This document shows, piece by piece, positions 37,398 to 48,321 of a DNA stretch of 64,000 nt. The translations under genes were made by a program, and so were the position numbers. The notes under the pieces were generated by a model that did no database searches, was not told the DNA's origin, and saw nothing but the letters and a program-made list of their open reading frames with translations. Numbering within the stretch: the first letter of the stretch is position 1; every line of letters begins with the position of its first letter. The DNA comes from Neelides folsomi (lineage: Eukaryota; Arthropoda; Collembola; Neelipleona; Neelidae): NCBI GenBank assembly GCA_034687125.1, contig JAQGBZ010000293.1, positions 16,790 through 80,789 of the forward strand. Direction: 5' to 3'.

Positions 37398-39261
37398 TTA
37401 ATAATCTCCTCTGACAAGGATGTATCCCGACTCTTCACGCTCAACAATGATGTCGAAGAAGGGAAGAGCTTTGGGAAGGTTGAGAATTTCAGTAAGGATT
37501 CTTTCTGTGAACAATCGAGACTGTGCTCTTCTCCCCTCAATCTAAATAAAAATAATTATCCATTAACCATAATTATTTTTTATATTACTAGATGATAGGA
37601 TGTTCAATATTTCACATTTACTCAATGAAAAATATTTTCCGTATAAATACGTTGATATTTATAAACTATAAAATACTCAAAAACTAATATATTTTTATTT
37701 GTCCAAAATTAGTTTCATTAAAAATGAGGTTACTTTCAATGTGAAATCACAATCATCCAATGTCAACGTTATCTCAGAATCAGTGAAGCCTCTGAAGTCG
37801 CTATACTCAAAATAGCCTGTGTAACCCTTTGGTATCTTGTGATTTGGCGACTTCCTTAATTCCAATTATATTAATATTTATGTATTCAATTTAAGTACAA
37901 TATTCATATAAATTTATTCACTGTATGAACTACCTTTAAATAACAAATAAACTTTAACAATTATTAAAAATGATTTAATAAATTTACATCATCGTTTTGA
38001 GAACATCTTTTCTGAGTGGTCCATTAAAGGTACAATTTGTCTTCACAAATCCAGAATTTCGCGGAAATATGACGAGGGGATAAGTTTTTGAAATTTTCTT
38101 CTTTCGGATCTGATCAGCGGCTGTGAGGAATTCTAGCTTGTTTGGACCAAATTCATCGACTGCGTTTAAAGGGCGAATCTATACAAAAGTGATTCTATGA
38201 ATTCCACAAGTACATATTATTGTCATGAAGTATCAAATACATTGTAAATAGTTTATTGTAGTCAATTCATAATCCAAAATTTTGATTCATAAATATTTGT
38301 TCGTAATAAAAAAATTTTGAAAAATTTATTTACCCGTGTTTTAATCATTCTTGGAACGTAAACTTCTTGAACTTCTGGAATGACTGGAACTTCTGAAGTT
38401 TCTGCACCCTCTGGAACGCCTTTGTCTTTTTGATCATCTTCTTTCTTTTGTTTTGGTTGAGGTGTCGGAGGAGTTGAATCTTCTTCTGACTCCATTTCTG
38501 AATCCTCTGACGTTTCAGTCTCTGAATCGCTATGTGTGTAAATGATCTTATCTTCTGTTCTGACTCCATTTGGCACCAAGATTCCAAGCTTGGTTGTTTT
38601 CAGCTCCAAAGTTGTGCAAGCCTAAAAGATCCATACTTACATATTTTAAATATTCTTAAATACAGGTATACAATCGTAATACTTATAATTAAATAATTTC
38701 TAATCATTTAATTTAATTTCTATTTAATTAAAAAATTTAATTTATCTATACCGATTTTGGCTCCAATTCTCTTTTGAATTCCTCAAGTTCCGCATCATTT
38801 TTACTGGCATCTCCGATCAAATCTGGCTTTGTGAAAGTTTCATTTTCCTTCATCTTTGGTTCTGATTCCTTGGCCAAAAACATTGTGTTCAAATGTGTTG
38901 AAAGGGTCTCGGGGAGTGGGATGTTTTCAATGAATCTTGAAAGCTCTTTTTTTCCACTGCTCCTCTTCGTTGATTTGACCGACTTTCGTTCAGGGTTTTG
39001 AGTTTGAGGTTCTTGATGGTGTGATTTGATGCTGTTGAGGGAAACCGATCCGCTCTTCAAACGCTGAAATTGATTTGCTTGTAATGATTCAGCCCATTCC
39101 CGCATTGAACAACTCGGGATTTGCTTCATTGTGGTAGGAGTGAAGGAGGAAGTGCATTTGCCCAGTTTCTTCTTTTCTTGAGATCTCTGGGAAAATGAAG
39201 GACTGAAACTGGTTGATGGACGCGTTTTGGATTTTCTCCCATCTTTACCGGCTTTGTCCAT
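37398..39261 (-). CDS. Uncharacterised 417-aa protein
   Basis: Five exons close in frame: 38752-39261, 38334-38621, 37988-38178, 37734-37854, 37398-37541. The N-terminal 170 residues are basic and serine-rich (MDKAGKDGRKSKTRPSTSFS). The next 95 have a strongly acidic stretch (SDSETETSEDSEMESEEDST) followed by a lysine/glutamine/proline run. The C-terminal 150 residues look folded: NKLEFLTAADQIRKKK, FPRNSGFVKTNCTFNGPLRK, GYTGYFEYSDFRGFTDSE, TLTLDDCDFTLK and RLFTERILTEILNLPKALPF. I recognise no family. The charge pattern suggests an intracellular, perhaps nuclear or cytoskeletal, protein. The open frame at 39704-39907 upstream could be an untranslated exon, but no splice join was found. Confidence 0.75.
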
Positions 39262-40592
39262 TATGGCTAATCAAACAATTTTATTAAAATAATTAACAAT
39301 TAAATTATTAAAAAATAGTAATTAAATTTTAATTGGTGATTAAATAATGTAATTTTACCATTTACTTTAATAATTAATAAATATTTTACCATTTAATTAA
39401 GTTTAAAAAATTGCAATGATTTATTTTAATTAAATATTAAATTAATAGTTAATTAAACATTTTGGGTACATACCTGTACTTAGTTATAAGGCATGCTATC
39501 CTTTTCTAATGTAAATTTAAAAATTTGTATATCTAAAAATTTGATGAATAAATCGATATAATAATAATAAAAAATTAAATTATTGGTTAGTTATATGCTA
39601 GTTAAATATTAATTTTAAGTTAATTACTTGAGTATGTTGAATAGAAAGATCTGACTTTGATTTTCGGATTTGTATTTATTATTGACGAGACAAGATTTTT
39701 ATTTTAGTTGTTGGTCATTTGGAAAAATTTTTTTCTAGGAAAAGTTGGCGAAAATAAAAGAAATTCATTCTTTGGCAACTGACAGAAAGCTTGGGAGAAC
39801 AAAGGGAGGGAAAATCCGCAATAAAGGGAAATGAAAGAAAGCGGTTTCTTTTTATGGCACTTCTGATTCTGATGTTCAGGATCATTTTTGCCGCATGTTC
39901 CCTTCATAATTCAGTGGTGAAAAAGTTTTTTAAAACTTTTGAATAAAATTCTGTTAAATATTAAATGTGACTAAATCATTGTGGATTTATAATACGATTT
40001 ACAATACTCGTATTATAATGCTTAACTAAATATTTAATTTATCAAATAAAAAATTGTGGTTTTGAAGTAAAATTGAGTATTTGTCTTTATTTACAAACAA
40101 TGTCAATTATATTATTACTCACATGAAATTCACATTATTAAATTGTGACGTTGTTCATTAACATGTATACCAGAGACATACGCACTTCTGTTCATCTACT
40201 TATAAAGTCTCATTTTTACAATATTTTTATAAAGTCTTTAATTTACATTTAGTTAACTCTCATTACATTTATTCATTATTATTTTTCATTTAGGTCATTT
40301 TTGAAAGTGAGTGTTTTTCATGTATATATGATTTTGCACAAAATCTTCCAAAATATACATTCCATTAATTTGTGTCATTTTCATTACTGTTCCATTAAGC
40401 TTTGGTTCATCAACTTTAATGATTTAATAATAATTGAGTCCACTTACACAATTATTGCTCATTATTAACATTTAACAATTATTGATAAAAAAGAAAAACC
40501 GGCCCATTTTGTCAATGTGCATATAAATATTGAGTAAAATCACAATTAAAATTTACATAGTTTTGGTCAGGTATTTGGAAAAGAGGCGTTTT
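39262..40592. other. AT-rich spacer with one unassigned open frame
   Basis: No gene can be supported. On the minus strand 39704-39907 is a 67-codon frame starting with ATG (MKGTCGKNDPEHQNQKCHKK) that is less AT-rich than its surroundings; it may be part of the 5' region of the 417-aa gene. The rest is AT-rich. Confidence 0.4.
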
Positions 40593-41144
40593 TTAATACA
40601 CAGGTGTGGTATTTGGAGCAAAATACTCCAAAGGCTCGTCCAGACCTTTGGGCCCATCCACGGCAGTGTAAAAATAAAGGCAATCGTTGTTTTTCAAAGC
40701 TCTCAAATGCCAAATGGTCCCATTTGGATCGGAGATTTTAATGAAGAAGTTGATTCCCTCCACTTTCTGCATCCGGAAGGCGAGGGTTTTGAACGGCCCG
40801 CTCCCGCCGATAACTTCAATCACTTGAGGACTCAATCTCTCAACAATGTGGCAAACTTCGTCAGTTGGTGGCAATTCCAAACCAAGCAAACGTGTCTTTG
40901 TAATGGCTAATATCAGGAGCTAAAAAACAATTTTTTCAATAAATAAATACAATTTTGATTAAATTACAAATAATCAAAAATTTTAAAATATAATTATTAT
41001 TTATGTTAAATGTTTGCAATTTTGCTGAATTAAATTATTAGAGTTTGGTCTTACAACTACTGCAAAAAATATGAGTGATCCAATCATAATGTAGAGCAAC
41101 ATCTCCACCTTTTCTTCCTTTGGAAGCATCAACACTTCACCCAT
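40593..41144 (-). CDS. Stefin-type cystatin with N-terminal membrane anchor
   Basis: Two coding exons, 41055-41144 and 40593-40919, give 138 aa. The ATG is fixed by an in-frame TAA nine bases upstream. Residues about 15-37 form one hydrophobic helix (MLLYIMIGSLIFFAVV, then LLILAI), followed by KTR. The remainder aligns along its length with cystatin A/B. It has the N-terminal LLGLELPPTDEV segment with the conserved glycine, QKVEG (the QxVxG inhibitory loop), then INFFIKI (TNYFIKV in stefins), IWHLRAL (FVHLRVF) and the terminal EPLEYF (DELTYF). No cystatin cysteine pairs or PW motif are seen, which fits stefins. Stefins block papain-like cysteine proteases and are normally cytosolic and anchor-free. 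A non-coding first exon at 42406 and upstream is spliced to 41166. Confidence 0.78.
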
Positions 41145-41166
41145 TGTGAATTATGTCTAATTCAAC

Positions 41167-42405
41167 CTGAAATTGAAAATGTTATTAGTTTTTTAATCTA
41201 ATTTAAAATGATAATTAAATAGGTAATAAACTTCCTAGTTAGAGTCATAATATGAGAAATACAAATTTAGGGAAATTTTCTTGTTACATCATTAAAAATA
41301 ATTGTCCAATTTGAGTGTTAATTAGGGAGATTCAAAATTATCGCAATATAAGATTTTACGATAATACCCTAAAATTACGTGTTAAATTAAGTCTGGCTAT
41401 TATAATTAACCACCATTTTAATTAATGTGAATGTGAATAACAATAAATGATAAAATCTTGTAATTTATTAAATTAAAATTAATAATTTAAAAAAATAATT
41501 CTATTCAATTTATGATAATTATCATCCAATTATATCCTAATTTAAAATAATTTTTAATTAATAATGCTAAATATCTAATAAGAAATTGTATATTTGATTT
41601 AAGCAAGTGTTAATTATCATTTTGTCATTAATGGAATCAAAGATTAATTCTCATCTAAATATTGAAGATATGAAAACTAAAGTCTTAAGCAGTTAAAGTA
41701 ATAAGGCCGAGGATTGTGAACTTTTGACCCTTATCTTTCACATTATTTACACTATACAAAACGCCACGATATATCGAGATATGCAATATCCCCGGGCATA
41801 TGGAATAAGGAAAGAAAAAAACTAAGTTAATTAGTTATATGCACGGTTATGGCACGAGCATGCTTCCGTTCAATTTGAACCAACTATAAACAATTAAATC
41901 CAATATAGTCTCATTTACTTTCACTAGCCAATAGACCACACTCTATACATTTTGACCCGTATGTGTTGATATATAATACCCGGGTCTGATTATTTAGTCC
42001 TTATAAAACTATTGCTCAACATGGATTGCGATATTCGCAATGGTGCATGAGAGTCATAAATTGCTTTCACTTTCATCTCCCAACTTCCACTAAATAATAA
42101 AACGGAATTCCACACAATCAATTCCCTCCAATTCCAAACGACTCCACATAATAAAATGAGTAAAAATAGGAGTAAAATATTTAAATTCCCAATTAGCAAC
42201 CAATTAATTTTTTATAGTTAAATTAAAATGATAATAAATCTCAGTATTTATTTTTCCTAACTGTATTTATTAAATTAAAACCAAATAAACTCTTAATGTA
42301 TTAACCAATAGTTAATTATATCTTACAAAATTACAATATTTAAATATTTAAACAGACAATTAAATATTTAAATTGGAGAACCAGAATGAAAAGAAGTGAT
42401 TTTAC
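41167..42405 (-). other. 5'-UTR intron of the membrane-anchored stefin gene
   Basis: The acceptor TTTCAG at 41167-41172 joins an untranslated stretch 41145-41166. The proposed donor AAG|GTAAAATC lies at 42405. The 1.2-kb interval is AT-rich with no gene of its own; the open frame 41990-42199 has no recognisable content. Confidence 0.5.
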
Positions 42406-42700
42406 CTTGAATTTTATTTTGCTCCTCTCTTGGTCCTCTCCGTGTACTGCATCTTCTTCCCACCGTTGTTTATCCGCATGAGAAAATAAAATTAAGCCTG
42501 TGGGAACTGATGCGAAAGAAGGGGAATAAATTTATCAAATACAAATTGCGGAAGAATTTGTCAAAACTTGTCTCTCTCGCTATCTCTTCCTGATGCTACA
42601 TCCAAGACCACCACACAGGGTTGGATTAAAGTCAGAGCAGAGACGGAGGAGTTGGTTTAATAACACTGCCCACGTCGATTGCTGCAACGAGGAATGCATT
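42406..42700 (-). promoter_or_regulatory. Probable first (non-coding) exon and promoter of the stefin gene, with a short uORF
   Basis: This GC-richer stretch abuts the donor at 42405. It contains a complete 21-codon upstream frame on the minus strand, 42479-42414, starting MRINNGGKKMQYTERTKRGA and ending TAA. If transcribed, it would precede the main start. The transcription start cannot be placed exactly. Confidence 0.4.
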
Positions 42701-44175
42701 ACAGAGACATGTGTGCGGCGTGGGGGGCCAAGCCCAGGAATTTAACTTTTAAGCTGGAATTTTCCGACGATTTGGCCGCGAGTGGGTCCATTATCTTAAT
42801 CCTCGGATCCATTAAGACATTCGGACTGCTAAATTCCAAGTCTCAACTTACTTCCTATTAGGTATATTAACTACTTTACTTTCTCCAATCTTGTTACATT
42901 TTCCGCGAATATATTTAAATTGAAATAATGAGCCAAACACACACACACACCAAAACACACACTCACACCATCACACACTCCGACAGTGAGGAGAATTATG
43001 AGATAAATATATGTTTCGGAGGTAGCGTCATTCCTGGCGTTGTGTCGGGCTTTTCTTTTCTTTGACTGGTGGTGGGACTGCCGATGGTGAGTGTTTGGTG
43101 TAGAACCAGCAGAGAGGTTTTGTCATAGCCAATTCCCCTATTCTTCTTCCCACCACCACCCTTCCACTACCACTGCGGCGAGAGAGAAAAGAAAGTGGCA
43201 AACTGGGTCGGCCAACTCCCCCCATTCACTCTCAAACCAAAGCAGATTCCCTGAAAAAATCCACACACTTATGATTTATTCACCCTTTTTCGCACATTAC
43301 CGACATTTAAATATCCATTGACCAAATGTTCATCCATCCTTCATTAAATACTCATTGGGGTAATTATCATATTATACCTACAATAGTGTGAGTAAACACT
43401 TAATTTAGCTTTTTAGATCGTTGCTTAATTAACAACTTCATTAAAATCAGATTTAAGTCTTTGGTGAGAATGAGTTGAATCATATGGGGATATGAGTTTA
43501 TGTGTATGACACTCGCCATTGTGCTCTGCTGCAGCTCATTAACTTTCCAAAGGCATAGAATCTAAATGCTTTCCTATATGGGGAGTATTTATGGATGGCT
43601 CTGCGCCTTTTGGAGAAACGAAGTGGAAAATTTGAGATAAAGTATCTCTTCAAATACTCAACCTCAAATCACCATTCATGCTTCTTTAACCATGAATAGA
43701 AATCATTTCAAAAACAGAAATAAAAAATTTAATTTATTGACATATGATGGGAAGATTTTGTATTGAAGAATTATTTTATTTATTACTTTAAATCTAATCT
43801 ATTGGGCTGGAATTGTAGGAGATATCCGGGATATGAAACGTTGCAATTTGGACGGAGAGATGAAAATGGTGCAAATTGTGATTTTACGTTTTATCAATAC
43901 TAAATAATTACCGGGGCTGCCATTTACCCTTTTAATTGCTTTCAAACGAGTTCATGTGATACATTTATGCATGTGTGTGCGAAATAAGATGAAATAGATT
44001 TTATTATTTACTATACAAGGAATGTAAAGACAATAAAACTAAAGTATTATTGTGAAATTCATGTTTAGCTAATATTTATTTATATTAGAATGTACAAAAC
44101 CCATACATTGTGAAATACTGTATAACCAGAAACGTGATTAAGATAGAGAATTTAAATAATTCACAATTTGAATTG
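42701..44175. other. Spacer with CA-rich repeat and a GC-richer patch
   Basis: No gene supported. A CA-rich simple repeat is at about 42935-42980. The patch 43030-43260 is GC-richer with short ACC/CCA triplet runs; frames there are not convincing. The remainder is AT-rich. Confidence 0.45.
42935..42980. repeat. CA-rich simple repeat
   Basis: Runs of CA dinucleotides interrupted by CAAAA, CTCA and CCAT. Confidence 0.85.
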
Positions 44176-47100
44176 TCAATTGAAAATATTCTTCAATGGA
44201 GATATTAGAGGATTTTCGAGATCGACGAGTTCGTTTTTATTTTCCTTGCTCTTGATCTTCAATTTGATGAAGAATGTCGAAGTTGGGGAATCTCCGTCTC
44301 CTTCCGCAGTGATGTGAATTGTCGACCCTGAAACGAGTTGTTGGTTTTCATGTGCAGCGGCCAATTGATTTACAACCCGCCGTTCAACTTCGTGTTTGAT
44401 TGATCTCGCACCATAAGGAATTTTGTACCCTTCTGAAAGAGCCACCAAAACGGCGTTGTCCCACTTTAATAAAAAATTATTATTATTAATTATAGAAATA
44501 CAACAACCAATTAAATAGGTATATAGTGTTAAGTGTTAACGCATAGAAGAATTGGTGCAATCTTTTATGTTTATAACTCAAATGGAAACCTTTAATTCAA
44601 TATCATGTTTCTCTTTAGCTTTCTTTCCCCAGTAATTAAGTTCTCGGTTAATCAGCTCAAAGATTTCATTCCGAGAAAATGGTAAGAAGTAAACGATTTC
44701 ATTGATCCGTCCAAGAAATTCATCTCGTTGAAAATGGGCTTTGAGAATTTTTCGCACAACATTGTCTTTGAATTGTGAAGAGATTGTGATCTTTTCAGAA
44801 ACTTCCTTATCACCTGTTCATATAATGATAATAATTTAAATCACAATTTACAATATGGTGAAAACAAAGAAAAATAACTTTTAAACCAATAGTTAAAAAT
44901 TTCACAATATTAAATAATTAAATAATCGGATTATTTAATGATTTAATATTGTGAAATTTTTAATAAATATAATACCAATTTTCCCCGAGTATAATTGTTT
45001 TGAAACTTCTTCGGCCTCTTTCCTCAATTGCATTCCATGGTGAGCAATTTCCTCCGAAGCTAAGTTTGAGGTCATGACGAAAATTGCATCTTTACATGTG
45101 ATGGTTTTACCTTGTCCATCAGTGATTCGACCCTATTTTAAAAAATTAATATATTAGCGCTTATGAATTAAATTGTTTAATATAATAAAATATTTAAAAA
45201 TGTTAGTTTAAAAATTAATTATGTAAAATATTTTTGAAAACTTCGTCAAAAAGCTGAAGTAGAACTGTAAGAACGTCAGGATGAGCTTTCTCAACTTCAT
45301 CAAATAGAACAACAGCATTGGGAGTTTTGTTCAATTTCTTAGTCAATTGACCGCCGTCTTCATGTCCAACATATCCAGGAGGAGAACCAATTAATCTCGC
45401 CACCTGCCAATAAATTTATTTTAAATCCTACTAATAATAGCAATCAATATTAGAAAGGAGATTCAAAAAGTGATAGCATTTTTATTTAAATCTAAAGATA
45501 AAGTTTGTATGCATAAAGAAGACATAACATAATTGTTTAGAAATAAAAAACTTAAAATTATTACTGAATGCTTTTCTTGATATTCCGACATGTCAATTCG
45601 AATAAAAGAATCTTTTTTGTCTTTGTGCAAATATGATGCCATTTGCTTAGCTAATTCAGTTTTCCCAATTCCAGATGATCCAAGGAATAGAAATACAAGC
45701 GGATGTTCTTCATCAACCCAACCATTTTCCTTTCTTCTTATTGCTACGAAATCATATAATTTCGTCATTTTACATCATTTTTTGTAACATACAATAAAAT
45801 GAAAAGATGATTAGATATTTATTTTAGGCATGTAGGTTTGAATAACTTACTCGAAGCGACCGTTGTAATTGCACCTTCTTGACCGACAAGATATTGTTTG
45901 AGTCTTTGCTCCAATGGAAATCTCCGACGTTCTTCCGCTTCTCTTTGTTTTAAAAGTTTTTCATACTAAAATAATAAAAATTCGAATAATATTATAGCAA
46001 ATGTGAATATTTCAAAATCTGTTGAAATATTGGATTAAGTGTAAATAAGATTAAAAAAACTCACTGTCACAATATGCTGTTTAATCAATTTCACAATAGC
46101 TGGATCTTTAGCATAATGAAGTGGCACATGACCAGAGTCATTTTGTTGATTTGGATTTGCTCCCCTTTCTAATAAAATCCTTACAACGTCCACATCATCG
46201 GCCAGTGTGGCATAATGAAGGGCTGTGCAACCGCGGAAATTAATTCGATTATTCAGTCGATCGCTAAATTCATCTTCACGGTCAATTTGAACTGTAAACG
46301 AACAAATTCTATTAATTTATGAAAATATTTTATAATATTGTAAAATGAATTTTAATCATATTTCCGACTCGTTATTTTGCTTGAGTCTTCGGAGATATAT
46401 TAATTTTAGTATATTATGGAATATGATCAATTAAATTTTCACTCATCTATTATTTCTAATATCTAAACTAAACTTTAAGACATTCATATTTTTAATTGAG
46501 TTGACTCAACTGACCATGAGCGAGTGAGTTCAACAAATGAAAATCAAACCTTGAAGAGAGTGAATTTTCGTTTTTGCAGCCATGAGGTAAACAGTTGTGA
46601 ATTCATCTCCTAAATTCGGATCAGCACCATTGTCGAGAAGTATTCGGACAACTTCGTAATGTCCATTCATTGAAGCCACTTGAAGGGCTGTCCATCCAAG
46701 CAAATGTCTCCCGTTGATGTCAAGATCTTCATTTTTCACAAGTTCATTGATTTCCTTCAGGTGACCTTTGAAAGCCGCGAGTAAAAGCCGGGATGTTAAT
46801 GCATCTATTAATCCATAAAGTATATTTTAAAATCTTTATTTAAATCACTATAAAGTCGTATATTTTATATTAAATAAATATTTAATAAGCAAATATTTAT
46901 AATTATTTGTAAAGTTTGGTTTGTTTTTCTCGAATAAATTACCTGTTTGTGACATTCTGGCTTCTGCTTTGACATTAAATGTTGTTAAATATACCCCACT
47001 GATGACAATTCCAGCTCCCCAAATAATCTTCTTATAAAGTGACGTGTAATTAAAAGGTTTGGGAAAAGACACCAAAGAACTTTTGCTTCTCAAAGGAGGA

Positions 47101-47243
47101 AAATTGATATTTTTCCCTGATTGGAAAACTGAATGGTTTCGACATTTCAATGAAATTGTCTTTAATCGATTGGAATTCTTAAATGAGATAAAATGGGAAT
47201 TTTGTAAGTTTTGAACTAGAAATTTAAAACCCTTTAAAAACAT
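44176..47243 (-). CDS. CLPB: Mitochondrial AAA+ disaggregase CLPB (Skd3)
   Basis: Nine exons close in frame to 635 aa: 46943-47243, 46550-46804, 46065-46291, 45851-45965, 45565-45743, 45242-45403, 44976-45132, 44590-44813, 44176-44463. A basic mitochondrial presequence is followed by a hydrophobic segment ([17 protein letters not shown]). Ankyrin repeats come next ([40 protein letters not shown]), then one AAA+ module: Walker [14 protein letters not shown], pore loop [13 protein letters not shown], Walker [14 protein letters not shown], and the C-terminal D2-small block [24 protein letters not shown] is an ATP-driven disaggregase of the intermembrane space, released by PARL cleavage in mammals. 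Length is close to the human protein. One intron carries a 71-base near-perfect hairpin. Confidence 0.97.
44893..44963. repeat. 71-base near-perfect hairpin in a CLPB intron
   Basis: Two 34-base arms, starting TTAAAAATTTCACAATATTA and its complement, face each other across a 3-base loop CGG with a single mismatch. The unit lies in the intron between the exons 44976-45132 and 44590-44813. Confidence 0.88.
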
Positions 47244-48321
47244 TATTTTATTTAATATTTAAAACTAACTACAAAAATTTCGTCATTTTCATTTCACTTT
47301 TCTTTCACTTTGGCTTTTTTCCGGGTAAGAATTTGAATATTTCCTGAACACATCCTCGTATATTTGTTATAAGTATTGATATACCCCGAAACGTTTTAGG
47401 ATTAATTAAGAGATTGTTGGTTTTGGTTGGATGTTGAACCATCATCCACAACTCTCGATGCCATAGATGTAATATTTTAAACTTACAATTTCATGTTTAA
47501 ATATATTAAAATTTATATCTACTAATTATGAATTTAGTTATTATTTTGTATTATAAATATTTAATTAAATTAAATTAAATAACTAAAAAGTAAAAATATG
47601 TGCTAAATCATAAATTGTTTTTTTTTTAATTTTAACATTAATATAAGTACGAGCGAAGAAGTTTCCATGAAGGAAATTGAAAATGTTAAGATTGTTAAAA
47701 TATTTCAACAAAGCAATGACAAATTGGATATAATTCTTGATTTCAGATGATTATAAAATGGGCATATGGAAATATTTTCAATGTAAAAATATGCAATGAG
47801 TAATATGAAACAATATTATCACGATGTATCTTACTTGAACTTAGGTACTCGAATGATAAACCTTTCACAAAATCTTTTGATAAAATTAAAAATAAACAAA
47901 AAATAACAATAAGATAATTACATGTTTTATTCATTATAATTTTCATATATATTACTATACAACTGTTATTATTTATATTTAACTCATATTCTGCCATTAT
48001 TAGCATTCAATGCACTACTAATGCATTATTTTTAGCGAATTACTTGTGTAACATCAGGCATCTGCATAAGGGTAGCGGGATTATTATTTATATTACAAGA
48101 AATTACAATTTAATTTTATATTTACATATAATAATATATAGTGTAATTCAATTGACTAATTTAGTGTTATTTAATATAACTTTTTATTCTTACTAACTGT
48201 TATAATATACAAAAATCAATAAAATTATTAAAAATTTAATATTTATTGATTTATAAATCCATAAGTCATAAGATTAAATATTTGTAAACCACAAGCCCAT
48301 TTGATTGATTGGATCATTCAA
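47244..48321. other. Spacer between CLPB and stomatin genes
   Basis: AT-rich DNA of about 1.1 kb. It should include the CLPB promoter and the stomatin 3' end. One possible small exon is listed separately at 47835-47946. Confidence 0.45.
47835..47946 (-). CDS. Possible first exon of a small secreted protein (doubtful)
   Basis: From the ATG at 47946 the frame encodes MKIIMNKTCNYLIVIFCLFL followed by ILSKDFVKGLSFEYL, which resembles a signal peptide and the start of a mature chain. A good donor (TTCAA|GTAAGATAC) follows at 47834. I found no matching downstream exon before the CLPB start on the same strand, so this may be chance. Confidence 0.2.

Noticed and set aside
43028-43321. Opposing frames in a GC-rich patch (repetitive ACC triplets)
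   Set aside because: Low-complexity sequence gives open frames by composition; no homology visible.
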